A stretch of DNA of 32,424 nt, from the NCBI RefSeq assembly GCF_001418475.1, contig NZ_LIQX01000377.1, positions 1-32,424 of the forward strand, written 5' to 3'. Source of the DNA: Streptomyces ossamyceticus. Its GTDB lineage: Bacteria; Actinomycetota; Actinomycetes; Streptomycetales; Streptomycetaceae. Below are positions 9,780 to 17,735 of this stretch, piece after piece. The notes beneath the pieces are model-generated. The model saw nothing but the letters and a program-made list of their open reading frames with translations. It was not told the origin of the DNA and made no database searches. The position numbers were made by a program, and so were the translations under genes. Positions within the stretch are counted from its first letter, which is position 1; the number at the start of each line of letters is the position of its first letter.

Positions 9780-10748
9780 TCAGGCGGTGCCGAGGGCCGT
9801 GCGCAGGGTGACGATCGCCTGGGTAATCGCGGCCTCGGCGGCCCGTGTCTCCCGCAGGGCGTTCAGCATCACGAAGTCGTGGATGACGCCCTGGTAGCGC
9901 ACGGCTGTCACCGGGACACCGGCCTCGCGCAGCTTGTTCGCGTACGCCTCGCCCTCGTCGCGCAGCACATCGGCCTCGGCGGTGATGACGAGCGCCGGCG
10001 GCAGACCCGCCAGCTGGTCGGCGGAGGCGCGCAGCGGTGACGCGGTGATCTGCGCCCGCTCCCGCTCGCTCGTCGTGTACTGGTCCCAGAACCACCGCAT
10101 CGCATCGCGCCGCAGGAAGTAGCCCTCGGCGAAGTGCCGGTAGGAGCCGGTGTCGAAGGCGGCGTCGGTGACCGGGTAGAAGAGGACCTGCTGGACCAGC
10201 GGGACGTCGCCGCGTTCCTTCGCCATCAGGGTCAGCGCGGCGCTCATGTTGCCGCCGACGGAGTCACCTGCCACCGCGATACGGGCCGCGTCGAGGCCGT
10301 GCCGGGCACCTTCCGCGACGATCCAGCGGGCCACCGCGTAGTTCTGCTCTACGGCGACCGGGTAACGGGCCTCGGGCGACAGGTCGTACTCGGGGAAGAC
10401 GACCGCGGCCCGCGCGCCCACCGCCAGCTCCCGCACCAGCCGGTCGTGGGTGTGGGCGTTGCCGAAGACCCATCCGGCGCCGTGGATGTACAGGATCACC
10501 GGCAACACCCCCTCGACCCCGGCGGGCCGGACGATCCTGGCCCTCACCTCGCCGGTGGGGCCGCTCGGGACGGTCACCCACTCGTCGTCGACGTCCGGCT
10601 TCGCGATGTCGCCCGACTGCACCTCGTCGACGACCTTGCGCCCCTCGGCCGGGCCGAGGTCGAAGAGGTACGGCGGGTTCGCGGTGGCCTCGGCGAAGGC
10701 CGCGGCGGCGGGTTCGAGGACGGGGCGGAGGGCGGTGCTCTCGGACAT
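9780..10748 (-). CDS. Alpha/beta-hydrolase esterase, HSL family
   Basis: A 322-residue protein starting at ATG 10748 with GAGGAG upstream; a longer frame to 10856 would read through the promoter. Hormone-sensitive-lipase family marks: oxyanion block HGAGW (89-93, a variant of HGGG), nucleophile elbow GDSVGG (Ser163), acid Asp260 in EADVLRDEGE, and His290 in VIHDF. The triad is complete. The family hydrolyses short-chain carboxyl esters in the cytoplasm; there is no signal peptide. The gene is divergent from an OhrR-type MarR regulator across an AT-rich, palindrome-bearing intergenic region, so it is probably the regulator's target. The physiological ester is unknown. Confidence 0.9.
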   Translation of the reverse strand: MSESTALRPVLEPAAAAFAEATANPPYLFDLGPAEGRKVVDEVQSGDIAKPDVDDEWVTVPSGPTGEVRARIVRPAGVEGVLPVILYIHGAGWVFGNAHTHDRLVRELAVGARAAVVFPEYDLSPEARYPVAVEQNYAVARWIVAEGARHGLDAARIAVAGDSVGGNMSAALTLMAKERGDVPLVQQVLFYPVTDAAFDTGSYRHFAEGYFLRRDAMRWFWDQYTTSERERAQITASPLRASADQLAGLPPALVITAEADVLRDEGEAYANKLREAGVPVTAVRYQGVIHDFVMLNALRETRAAEAAITQAIVTLRTALGTA

Positions 10749-10836
10749 GGCGATCTCCTCGGGTGGGGTGCCGGTGGGGTGCCGCGGGAGGGTCCGCCCG
10801 CGTGGTTCGCCGGGGGCTGCGGCACACCAGAAAGAT

Positions 10837-10870
10837 AGCGAACGATTAAGTCGCACACAACTAATTAGTA
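10837..10870. promoter_or_regulatory. Candidate MarR operator/promoter region
   Basis: This is an unusually AT-rich patch in the divergent esterase/marR region. It contains the perfect 10-bp palindrome ACTAATTAGT (10860-10869) and, to its left, ATTAAGT (10843-10849), which partly mirrors AACTAAT. MarR-family dimers bind AT-rich dyads of this size. The placement suits autoregulation together with control of the esterase. Confidence 0.5.
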
Positions 10871-10972
10871 GGCGATTCCCTTTCTCGCGATTCCTTAGGG
10901 CTCGATATGACCGCGTGGCTGCCGGTAGGGTGGGAGATCGTCAGGGACGGCACGGGACGGAGGAGCGACACC

Positions 10973-11479
10973 GTGAGCACAGTCGGCGAACTCGTGGGTA
11001 CCGCCGGAGCAGAACCGGCGGAACCGGCGGAACCGGCGGAACCGGCACAGGGGCACACCCTGCTCCTGGACGACCAGCTCTGTTTCGCCCTGTACGCCGC
11101 ATCGCGCGCCGTCACGGCTCGCTACCGGCCCCTGCTGGAGAAGCTGGGCCTGACCTATCCGCAGTACCTGGTCATGCTGGTCCTCTGGGAGCAGGACTCG
11201 ATATCCGTGCGCGACCTGGGCGCCGCGCTCCAGCTGGAGTCCAGCACGCTCTCACCGCTCCTGAAGCGCCTGGAGGCCGGCGGCCTGCTCCGCCGCGAAC
11301 GCCGCCCGGACGACGAGCGGTCCGTCGCCATCCGCCTCACCGAGACCGGGGCCCGACTGGAGGAGCTGGCCCGGACCGTACCGGTGGACATCGGCGCCGC
11401 GATGGGCCTGACCCCCGAGCAGCACACCCTCACCCAGCAACTGCTGCGCCTGCTCACCGCGAACGTCAGCCAGGGCTGA
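10973..11479 (+). CDS. MarR/OhrR-type transcriptional regulator
   Basis: A 168-residue protein. The start is GTG 10973, with AGGAG eight bases upstream; the in-frame ATG 10907 has no such site. After a leader with repeated AEP units (residues 14-25) it reads LDDQLCFALYAASRA, where Cys37 matches the reactive peroxide-sensing cysteine of OhrR. It continues with LGLTYPQYLVMLVLWE and a winged helix (SVRDLGAALQLESSTLSPLLKRLEAGGLLRRERRPDDERSV, in segments). This is the one-cysteine organic-hydroperoxide sensor layout. No ohr peroxidase gene is next to it; the divergent esterase takes that place. Repression of the esterase and itself, relieved by oxidation, is inferred. The leader is encoded by a 9-bp tandem repeat and could vary in length between strains. 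Confidence 0.9.
   Translation: MSTVGELVGTAGAEPAEPAEPAEPAQGHTLLLDDQLCFALYAASRAVTARYRPLLEKLGLTYPQYLVMLVLWEQDSISVRDLGAALQLESSTLSPLLKRLEAGGLLRRERRPDDERSVAIRLTETGARLEELARTVPVDIGAAMGLTPEQHTLTQQLLRLLTANVSQG
11012..11046 (+). repeat. 9-bp tandem repeat within marR
   Basis: GAACCGGCG is repeated almost four times (11012-11046), coding for (EPA)n in the disordered N-terminus of the OhrR-type regulator. The unit keeps frame, so slippage would change only the leader length. Confidence 0.8.
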
Positions 11480-11527
11480 GGGGCCCCGGCCCCGGGAATC
11501 CCGGCGCGCCCGGTCAACGCGTACAGC

Positions 11528-11567
11528 ACCGGCGCGCGCGCCAGGCCAGCGGCCGGCGCGCGCCGGT
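11528..11567. terminator. Bidirectional terminator between marR and aldo/keto reductase
   Basis: ACCGGCGCGCGC (11528-11539) pairs with the complementary GCGCGCGCCGGT-type arm ending at 11567, around the loop region AGGCCAGCGG. It sits between convergent genes and abuts the reductase stop codon at 11568. Confidence 0.65.
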
Positions 11568-12551
11568 TCAGTGCGCCGCATCGAGCCGGTGCCGCTGTTC
11601 GGCGGTCAGCTCCAGGTCCACGGCGGCGAGGTTCTCCTCCAGCTGCGCCACCGAGGAGACCCCCGCGAGCGGCACGATCGGGAGCCGGCCGCCCAACTGC
11701 CACGCCAGCACGACCTGGTTGACGGTCGCCCCGCTCTCCCGCGCCACCTCCCGCAGCACCTTCATCCGGGCCGGCGTGCCCGGGTGGTCGTAGTCGCGCT
11801 GAAGCTTCTCGGGGCGTACGTAGCCGCCGGTGAGCAGCGGCGAGTAGGCGACGAGGGTGAGGTCCGGCTCGGCCTCCAGGTAGCTCAGGGCTTCGGCGGT
11901 GGCCGCGCCGAGCGTGCCGTGCGCCCAGAGGGAGTTGGGGACGTCGGTCCGCGGCCGCAGATAGCTGTGGTGGTACTGGAGCACCTCGTAGCCGGGCAGT
12001 CCCGCCGCGGCGGCGAGGGCGCGGGCCCGCTCCACGCGCCAGATGGCGTGGTTGCTCACGCCGAGCAGCCCGACCGTGCCCTCGGCGACGAGTTCCGCGA
12101 ACGCCTCGACGGTCTCCCTCGGCGAAACCGTACGGTCCTCGATGTGCGCGTAGAGCAGGTCGAGCCGCTCCACCCCGAGGCGCTCCCGACTGCGCTCCGC
12201 CGACTCCCGGATCACCTTCGCCGACAGCCCCTCGGCGTTGTCGACGTAGCTCGTGCCGGGGGCGAGGGGCCGGGCTCCGAGCTTGGTGGCGATGACGATC
12301 TCGGTTCCTGTCCCCCGGCTGCGGCGCCACCGTCCGAGCAGCTCCTCGCTCTGCCCGCCCTGACCGCCGTCGATCCAGAAGGCGTAGTTGTCGGACGTGT
12401 CGATGAAGTTGCCCCCGGCTTCGACGTAGCGGTCGAGCACCGCGAACGACGTCTTCTCGTCCGTCCGCGAACCGAACAGCATCGCGCCGAGCGACAACAC
12501 GCTCACCTCACGACGGGTCTTCGGGTCACTGCCGATCGTGCGGTATTTCAT
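11568..12551 (-). CDS. Aldo/keto reductase
   Basis: A 327-residue (beta/alpha)8 oxidoreductase starting at ATG 12551 after GGGAGG. The catalytic tetrad of the superfamily is visible: Asp51 and Tyr56 in DTSDNY, Lys90 in IATKLG and His136 in YAHIEDR. The NADP-binding end reads IVPLAGVSSVAQLEENLAAVDLELT. It would reduce aldehydes or ketones with NADPH in the cytoplasm; the substrate is not predictable. An acidic/Gly-rich insertion (AFWIDGGQGGQSEELLG) follows the Tyr, as in the group found in YajO/Tas-like members. It is convergent with the marR gene and preceded by a promoter with a 19-bp spacer suggesting a MerR-family activator. Confidence 0.93.
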   Translation of the reverse strand: MKYRTIGSDPKTRREVSVLSLGAMLFGSRTDEKTSFAVLDRYVEAGGNFIDTSDNYAFWIDGGQGGQSEELLGRWRRSRGTGTEIVIATKLGARPLAPGTSYVDNAEGLSAKVIRESAERSRERLGVERLDLLYAHIEDRTVSPRETVEAFAELVAEGTVGLLGVSNHAIWRVERARALAAAAGLPGYEVLQYHHSYLRPRTDVPNSLWAHGTLGAATAEALSYLEAEPDLTLVAYSPLLTGGYVRPEKLQRDYDHPGTPARMKVLREVARESGATVNQVVLAWQLGGRLPIVPLAGVSSVAQLEENLAAVDLELTAEQRHRLDAAH

Positions 12552-12603
12552 ACCGATACCTCCCGTTGAGCCCGTTCGGGCCGTTCGTCGGACCTCGGGA
12601 GGG

Positions 12604-12634
12604 AGTCTTCAGGTTGGAGCGCGCGCGAAGTCAA
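12604..12634 (-). promoter_or_regulatory. Candidate MerR-type promoter of aldo/keto reductase
   Basis: On the minus strand, -35 TTGACT (12629-12634) and -10 AAGACT (12604-12609) are 19 bp apart, with a GC-rich imperfect dyad (ACTTCGCGCG / CGCTCCAACC) between them. The -10 is weak, as is common for promoters activated by MerR proteins. The alternative is an ordinary 17-bp-spaced promoter with -10 TGAAGA. Confidence 0.45.
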
Positions 12635-12748
12635 GCGTGCGCGCGTCGGGCGGGGTCGGACCGGAAGCGGGGCGGGCGACGTCGGGTCGGAAGCGGGGCA
12701 CTTCCGCTGGGGTCGCGGCTGCTGGGGACATGACCTACCAGGACTTGC

Positions 12749-12769
12749 CCGGCCGATCCTGTCGGCCGG
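12749..12769 (-). terminator. Hairpin downstream of coiled-coil gene
   Basis: CCGGCCGA / TCGGCCGG, a perfect 8-bp stem with loop TCCTG, lies 15 bases beyond the stop codon of the coiled-coil protein gene. Confidence 0.6.
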
Positions 12770-12783
12770 ACACGGGGCACGCC

Positions 12784-13980
12784 CTATTCGCCCCGCGAGC
12801 GGTTCAGGCGGTGGACGGCTCGGGCGGTGTCGTGAGCCTCCCGCTCGGCCTCGGTCAGCGCCGCGGTGGCCGTCCGCCGCCTCTCCTCGGCCTGTCGCTG
12901 CTCCTGTTCGGCACGGTCGAGGTCCTCTCCGGCATGACCCGCGTACTCCTCGGCACGACCGACCTGCTCCTCCGCGAGACCGACCTGCTCCTCGGCGCGA
13001 CGGACCTGTTCTTGGGCGCGTTCGAGGGCTTTCCGCGCCTTGAGGAGCTGCTGCTCGGCGGCGGACGCCTGGCGCCGCGCCCGGTCACGGTGGTCGCGGG
13101 TCCGCTTCAGCGACGCGTCGGCGTCCTCCACTTCCGCGCGCCGGTCACCGAGCCGCCGTTCAGCGACCTCGGCCGCCTCCCGGGCCCGAGCGAGCCGCTG
13201 TTCCCGCTCCGCCTGCCGCTCCCGCTCCCGCTCCAACCGCAGTTGCCGTTCACGGCGGCGCTCGGCGAGTTCGTCCTTCCCGCCGCGGACGCGCGTCGGC
13301 GCAGCCGGCGACTCGGCGGAGGCGGACCGCTTCCCCTTCTCGGGGGCCGGCCGCTTCTCCGTCGCACGGGCCGGCCGCTTCTCCGTCGCACGGGCGGGCC
13401 GCTTCGCTGTCGTGGGGGCATCGGCGGCCGGTTCGGTGTCGGAGGAGAAGGTGGACGGCGGGGCAAGGGCTGTTTCCAGCCGACCTCCGGACCAGCGCCG
13501 GGCGGCATCCGCGTCGGCCAGCACGGCGCGCAGCGTGGACTCGACCTCCTGCATTACCGAGCCGGACAGCGGCTGCCCGGCCGTCCTCGCGAGCCCCGCG
13601 GCCTCCCGGGACAGGGCGGCGACGACCCGGCGCCGCTGGTCGGACAGCTCCTTGAGGCCGCCGGGGTCCAGCGTGCGGTACGCCTCACGCAGCGACTCCC
13701 CCAGCTCGAGGAACTGCCGGCTCTCCTCCGGGCGGGAGCGCAGCAACAGATTGGCCGCCCATGCCGCCAGGGTGGGCCGACGCGCACCTCGGATGGCCCG
13801 CGCGTCGTCGCCGCGACCGGACGTCCTGGCCGCGGCCGCCCACACCTCGCGGCGGCCGACGAAGTCCGACGGCGGGGTCACGTACAGCTCGTCGAGCACC
13901 GTCTCGACGTCGCGGCCGTCCGGCCGGTCCTGCCGGTCGGGCCCTTCGGCCTCCCGGTGCCTCACCCGCTTGCCTGGCAT
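12784..13980 (-). CDS. Hypothetical coiled-coil protein
   Basis: A 398-residue protein starting at ATG 13980 (MPGKRV…). It has three parts. Residues about 20-180 are a helical domain with ELYVTPPSDFVGRREVWAAA, RRPTLAAWAANLLLR and LKELSDQRRRVVAALSREA. Residues about 185-240 are a Lys/Pro/Ala-rich linker with the unit ATEKRPAR repeated. Residues 245-398 are a long, highly charged heptad region (ERERERQAEREQRL…, then AQEQVRRAEEQVGLAEEQVGRAEE) that must be a coiled coil. No enzyme motif, signal peptide or membrane helix is seen. From memory, similar proteins are common in Streptomyces and annotated only as hypothetical. A DNA-binding or structural role is possible because of the basic linker, but nothing fixes it. 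It stands alone, ending in a hairpin. Confidence 0.85.
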   Translation of the reverse strand: MPGKRVRHREAEGPDRQDRPDGRDVETVLDELYVTPPSDFVGRREVWAAAARTSGRGDDARAIRGARRPTLAAWAANLLLRSRPEESRQFLELGESLREAYRTLDPGGLKELSDQRRRVVAALSREAAGLARTAGQPLSGSVMQEVESTLRAVLADADAARRWSGGRLETALAPPSTFSSDTEPAADAPTTAKRPARATEKRPARATEKRPAPEKGKRSASAESPAAPTRVRGGKDELAERRRERQLRLERERERQAEREQRLARAREAAEVAERRLGDRRAEVEDADASLKRTRDHRDRARRQASAAEQQLLKARKALERAQEQVRRAEEQVGLAEEQVGRAEEYAGHAGEDLDRAEQEQRQAEERRRTATAALTEAEREAHDTARAVHRLNRSRGE

Positions 13981-14127
13981 GACCCCCAGCCTGCACCGGA
14001 CCGTCCGACCTCGCACATCGCCTGATGCTTCGTCCTCACGACGACCGGCGGGGCCGTGGCCCAGCTACCGGTGACGGCCCTCGCCGGCTGGACCACGCCA
14101 CGACCTCCGGCCCTGCCGCTCTGGGCG

Positions 14128-14502
14128 GGGAAGGTACGGCAGGAGCTGCTGCTCGCCGCGCCCCACGGAGTCGACCGGTACTTCGACAACCTGGGCGGAA
14201 CCATCACCGACACGGTGGTCACCCTGCTCAACGTGGACAGCCAGGTGGCCGTCCGCCGGCAGCGGGCCACCACGGTGAACGGCGAACTGACCGGGCCACG
14301 GCTGCTGCCGTACATCATGTTCCCGCGCACCACGATCCGCGGCATCTTCGCCGGGAGTGGTTCCACGAGCCGCTGTTGACGCGGATGCACCAGGAGCTGG
14401 GAGGTCTCGTCCGCGCCGGTGAGGTCCAGTACCACCAGACCGTGCCCCAGGGCTTCGACGCGATCCCGCACGCGTACCGCAGCCTCTACGTGACCCGCGA
14501 GA
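14128..14502 (+). pseudogene. NADP-dependent (zinc-type) oxidoreductase remnant, frameshifted
   Basis: The C-terminal third of a CurA-type medium-chain reductase can be read in two frames. The first frame gives KVRQELLLAAPHGVDRYFDN then LGGTITDTVVTLLNVDSQVA and GPRLLPYIMFPRTTIRGIFA. At about 14352 the frame shifts and continues REWFHEPLLTRMHQELGGLV then RAGEVQYHQTVPQGFDAIPH and AYRSLYVTRE. Inserting one C restores A-R-E-W. The nucleotide-binding N-terminal two thirds are missing and the last few residues diverge. It lies between the coiled-coil gene and the sugar operon terminator. It is clearly decayed, with both truncation and frameshift. Confidence 0.8.
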
Positions 14503-14528
14503 GGGACGGAGCAGGGCCCGGGTTACGG

Positions 14529-14564
14529 GGAGGCCGTTCTCCCACCGACGGGACAACGGCCTCC
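14529..14564 (-). terminator. Terminator of the lpqY-sugABC operon
   Basis: GGAGGCCGTT (14529-14538) and AACGGCCTCC (14555-14564) form a perfect 10-bp stem with a 16-base loop. It starts 8 bases beyond the sugC stop codon. Confidence 0.65.
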
Positions 14565-14571
14565 GACGCCG

Positions 14572-15759
14572 TCAGTCCACCCGCTCCGGGTGCGTGAGGT
14601 TCGCTCCGCTCGCCGGGTCGAACACATGGGCCTTGGCCACGTCGACCCGCAACTCCATGGGCTCACCCTCGCGCGCACGTGTCGCGGCGTCCAGACGGGC
14701 CACGATCTGATGGGTGTCGGCGCCGGTGTCGCGCAGCCCCGAGTCCTTGGCGAGCTCCTCCAACTCGGTGGTCGTAGCGGGTCCGCCCTCCGCGGTGAAG
14801 TAGACGTACACGTCGGAGCCCAGCGACTCCAGTACCTCCACGGTGGCGGTGAAGACCGGGCCCGTGCGGTCCCGTTCGTGGGACAGGGCCGCGTCCTCGA
14901 ACGCCTCCGGTCGCAGCCCGATGATGACCTCGCGTGGCGCGTTCTGCTCCTCCAGCGACCGTCTCGTACGGTCGTCGAGGGGCAGGTCGCCCACGGGTGA
15001 GCGCAGGGCGCCGCCCTCGAGAGTGGCGTTCAGGAAGTTCATGGCCGGGGAACCGATGAAGCCCGCGACGAAGATGTTGCGCGGCAGATCGTACAACTCG
15101 GCCGGTGTGCCGATCTGTTGGACCAGGCCCTGTCGCATGACCACGACCCGGTCGCCGAGTGTCATCGCCTCGGTCTGGTCGTGGGTGACGTACACGGTGG
15201 TCGTGCCGAGGCGCCGTTGCAGCCGGGAGATCTGGGTGCGCATCTGCACCCGGAGTTTGGCATCGAGATTGGACAGCGGCTCGTCCATCAGGAACGCCTT
15301 GGGATCACGGACGATCGCCCGTCCCATGGCCACCCGCTGACGCTGGCCGCCCGAGAGGTTGGCGGGCTTGCGGTCCAGGTACTCGGTCAGATCGAGGATC
15401 TGCGCGGCTTCCGTGACCTTGGCGTCGATGGTGGCCTTGTCCACCTTGGCCAGGCGCAGCGGGAAGCCCATGTTCTCCCGGACGCTCATGTGCGGGTAGA
15501 GGGCGTAGCTCTGGAAGACCATGGCGACGTCGCGTTCCTTGGGAGCGAGGTCGTTGACGACGCGGTCTCCGATGCGGAGGGTGCCCTCGGTGATGTCCTC
15601 CAGGCCGGCGATCATGTTCAGTGTGGTGGACTTGCCGCATCCCGACGGACCGACCAGGATCACGAACTCGCCGTCGGCGATCTCGAGGTCCACGTCCTTG
15701 ACGGCGAGGGACCCGTCGGGAAAGCGCTTGGTGACTCCCTCGAGGATGATCTCGGCCAT
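14572..15759 (-). CDS. sugC: Trehalose-type ABC importer ATPase (SugC/UgpC-like)
   Basis: A 395-residue CUT1-family ATPase starting at ATG 15759 behind AAGGAGG. Walker A GPSGCGKST (about 36-44), Q-loop MVFQSYALYPHMSV, signature LSGGQRQ (about 134), Walker B AFLMDEPLSNLD (about 153-164) and H-loop VTHDQTEAM are intact. Residues about 235-395 form the TOBE/MalK-type regulatory region. It energises the importer formed by the two permeases directly upstream, 113 bases away, in the same operon. Some Streptomyces importers share one ATPase (MsiK). Here a dedicated copy sits in the locus, so the call follows context and the SugB match. Specificity for trehalose is inferred from the operon, not from the ATPase. 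Confidence 0.88.
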   Translation of the reverse strand: MAEIILEGVTKRFPDGSLAVKDVDLEIADGEFVILVGPSGCGKSTTLNMIAGLEDITEGTLRIGDRVVNDLAPKERDVAMVFQSYALYPHMSVRENMGFPLRLAKVDKATIDAKVTEAAQILDLTEYLDRKPANLSGGQRQRVAMGRAIVRDPKAFLMDEPLSNLDAKLRVQMRTQISRLQRRLGTTTVYVTHDQTEAMTLGDRVVVMRQGLVQQIGTPAELYDLPRNIFVAGFIGSPAMNFLNATLEGGALRSPVGDLPLDDRTRRSLEEQNAPREVIIGLRPEAFEDAALSHERDRTGPVFTATVEVLESLGSDVYVYFTAEGGPATTTELEELAKDSGLRDTGADTHQIVARLDAATRAREGEPMELRVDVAKAHVFDPASGANLTHPERVD

Positions 15760-15872
15760 GGGTGGTGCCTCCTTGCCTTCATACCTTCATGCGGTCCGGG
15801 TCGGCGTACTGCGGTCAGCCCCTCGGACCCGTGTTCTGCCTGCCGCGGCCGGGGAGTTCACGGTCGGGGGGT

Positions 15873-16706
15873 TCACCCCTTGACCGCCCCCGAAGTCAGT
15901 CCGGCCACGATCCGCCGCTGGAAGAGCAGGACGAAGACGATGATCGGGATGGTGATGACCACGGCGGCGGCGGCGATCGACCCCGTGGGCTGCTGGAACT
16001 GGGAGCTCCCGGTGAAGAACGCGATCGCGGCGGGCACGGTGCGCGCGGACTCGGTGGAGGTCAGCGAGATCGCGAACAGGAAGTCGTTCCAGCAGAAGAT
16101 GAACACGAGGATGGCCGTGGTGAACACGCCCGGCGCGGCCAGCGGCACGATGACCATGCGGAAGGCCTGCGCGGGCGTCGCCCCGTCGACCTTGGCGGCC
16201 TTCTCCAGATCCCAGGGGATCTCCCGGAAGAAGGCGGACAGGGTATAGATGGCGAGCGGCAGGGAGAACGTCATGTACGGGATGATCAGCCCGATCCAGG
16301 TGTCGAAGATCCCGATGATCCGCTCGATGTTGAACAGCGGCGACACCAGGGAGATCGGCGGGAACATGGCGATCAGCAACGACATGCCGATCAGTACCCG
16401 CTTGCCGGGGAACCGCAGCCGGGCCACCGCGTAGGCGGCCATGGTGCCCAGCGCCACCGCGATCGCCGTGGCGATCAGGGCGATACCGATCGAGTTGATC
16501 AGCGCCCGGGTGAACTCGGAGGTCTCGAAGATGCCCCGGTAGTTGTCCCAGGTCCAGTCCGTGGGGATGTAGTTGCCGTCCGTCAGGGTGCTGGGGTTCT
16601 TGAACGACAGTGCGGCGATCCAGCCCACCGGGAACAGTGCGTACAGCACGACCAGTACGTTCAGGACACCCCATCGGGCGGCGTGTGTCTTTCCCACTGC
16701 GGCCAT
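15873..16706 (-). CDS. sugB: Trehalose-type ABC importer permease SugB-like
   Basis: A 277-residue protein with six predicted helices. ATG 16706 shares its A with the stop of the upstream permease (TGATG), so translation is coupled. The EAA loop [21 protein letters not shown] (two segments) contacts the ATPase. The sequence runs strikingly parallel to what I remember of mycobacterial SugB, including [43 protein letters not shown] and the C-terminus [27 protein letters not shown]. It forms the membrane pore with SugA. No damage is seen. Confidence 0.9.
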   Translation of the reverse strand: MAAVGKTHAARWGVLNVLVVLYALFPVGWIAALSFKNPSTLTDGNYIPTDWTWDNYRGIFETSEFTRALINSIGIALIATAIAVALGTMAAYAVARLRFPGKRVLIGMSLLIAMFPPISLVSPLFNIERIIGIFDTWIGLIIPYMTFSLPLAIYTLSAFFREIPWDLEKAAKVDGATPAQAFRMVIVPLAAPGVFTTAILVFIFCWNDFLFAISLTSTESARTVPAAIAFFTGSSQFQQPTGSIAAAAVVITIPIIVFVLLFQRRIVAGLTSGAVKG

Positions 16707-17665
16707 CAGCGCTTCACCTCCGCGCCGGGTGCGGCAGCGCCGAACAGTTTGACGAAGGTGAAGGCGATGATCCCGACGCAGATGAAGATCAGGACCGAGA
16801 TCGCCGAGCCGATGCCCAGGTTCAGCGCGGTGAACAGGTTGTCGTACCCGAGGATCGACACCGAGCCGGTCCCCTGGGCGCCCGCGGTCAGGATGTAGAT
16901 GTTGTCGAAGATCCGGAACGCGTCCAGGGTGCGGAAGAGGAGTGCCACCAGGATGGCCGGTTTCATCAGCGGCAGCATGATCTTGGTGAAGCGCTGCCAG
17001 GCGGTGGCACCGTCCACCATGGCCGCCCTCAGGGTCTCCTCGGGAACCAGCGCGAGGCCCGCGAGCAGCAGAAGCGCCATGAACGGCGTCGTCTTCCACA
17101 CCTCGGCGAGGATGATCAGCCAGAGGGCGGGCCATTGTTCGGTCAGCGGAGCGTCCCCTTGCGGCAGCAACTCGGCCAGATATCCGAGATCCGGGGTCCA
17201 CGCGTACTGCCAGGAGAAGGCGGCCACCACGGTGACGATCCCGTAGGGAATGAGGACCGACGTGCGGACGACGCCTCGCCAGAAGATCGTGCGGTGCATC
17301 ACGAGGGCGAGCCCCATTCCGAGGACCAGTTCGATCGCCACCGACACGGCGGTGATGAACAACGTGACCCAGAAGGCGTCCCACCAGAACGAAGAGGTCA
17401 GCACCGCCCCGTAGTTGCTCAGCCCCACGAACTCCGCCCGTCCGGGAAAGCGCAGGTCGTAGCGCTGGAGGGACAGATACACGGCGTATCCGACGGGGTA
17501 GGCGGTCACGGCGATCATGACGACGACAGCGGGCGCGCAGAGCAGCCAGCCGAGCCGGCGCTCCTGTCTGGCGCCCGCCGAGAGTGCTGACCGGTCCGGT
17601 TCCACCTGGCCCGTCTCCGTCTCGGGGGGTGGCGGCGCTCCGGCCGGTTGCGCCCGCGTGCTCAT
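16706..17665 (-). CDS. sugA: Trehalose-type ABC importer permease SugA-like
   Basis: A 319-residue permease. A cytoplasmic Pro/Thr-rich leader of about 35 residues precedes six helices ([19 protein letters not shown] first). Blocks [59 protein letters not shown] with the EAA-loop segment [15 protein letters not shown], and [24 protein letters not shown] follow the SugA pattern closely. It pairs with SugB. The start at ATG 17665 leaves a 70-base gap after lpqY. Confidence 0.9.
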   Translation of the reverse strand: MSTRAQPAGAPPPPETETGQVEPDRSALSAGARQERRLGWLLCAPAVVVMIAVTAYPVGYAVYLSLQRYDLRFPGRAEFVGLSNYGAVLTSSFWWDAFWVTLFITAVSVAIELVLGMGLALVMHRTIFWRGVVRTSVLIPYGIVTVVAAFSWQYAWTPDLGYLAELLPQGDAPLTEQWPALWLIILAEVWKTTPFMALLLLAGLALVPEETLRAAMVDGATAWQRFTKIMLPLMKPAILVALLFRTLDAFRIFDNIYILTAGAQGTGSVSILGYDNLFTALNLGIGSAISVLIFICVGIIAFTFVKLFGAAAPGAEVKR

Positions 17666-17735
17666 CTCGGGCCGTCCGAGGACGCGACCCGCGCAGGGGA
17701 GAGCCGACCGGCACAGGGGGGCGGGAGGAGGTGGT

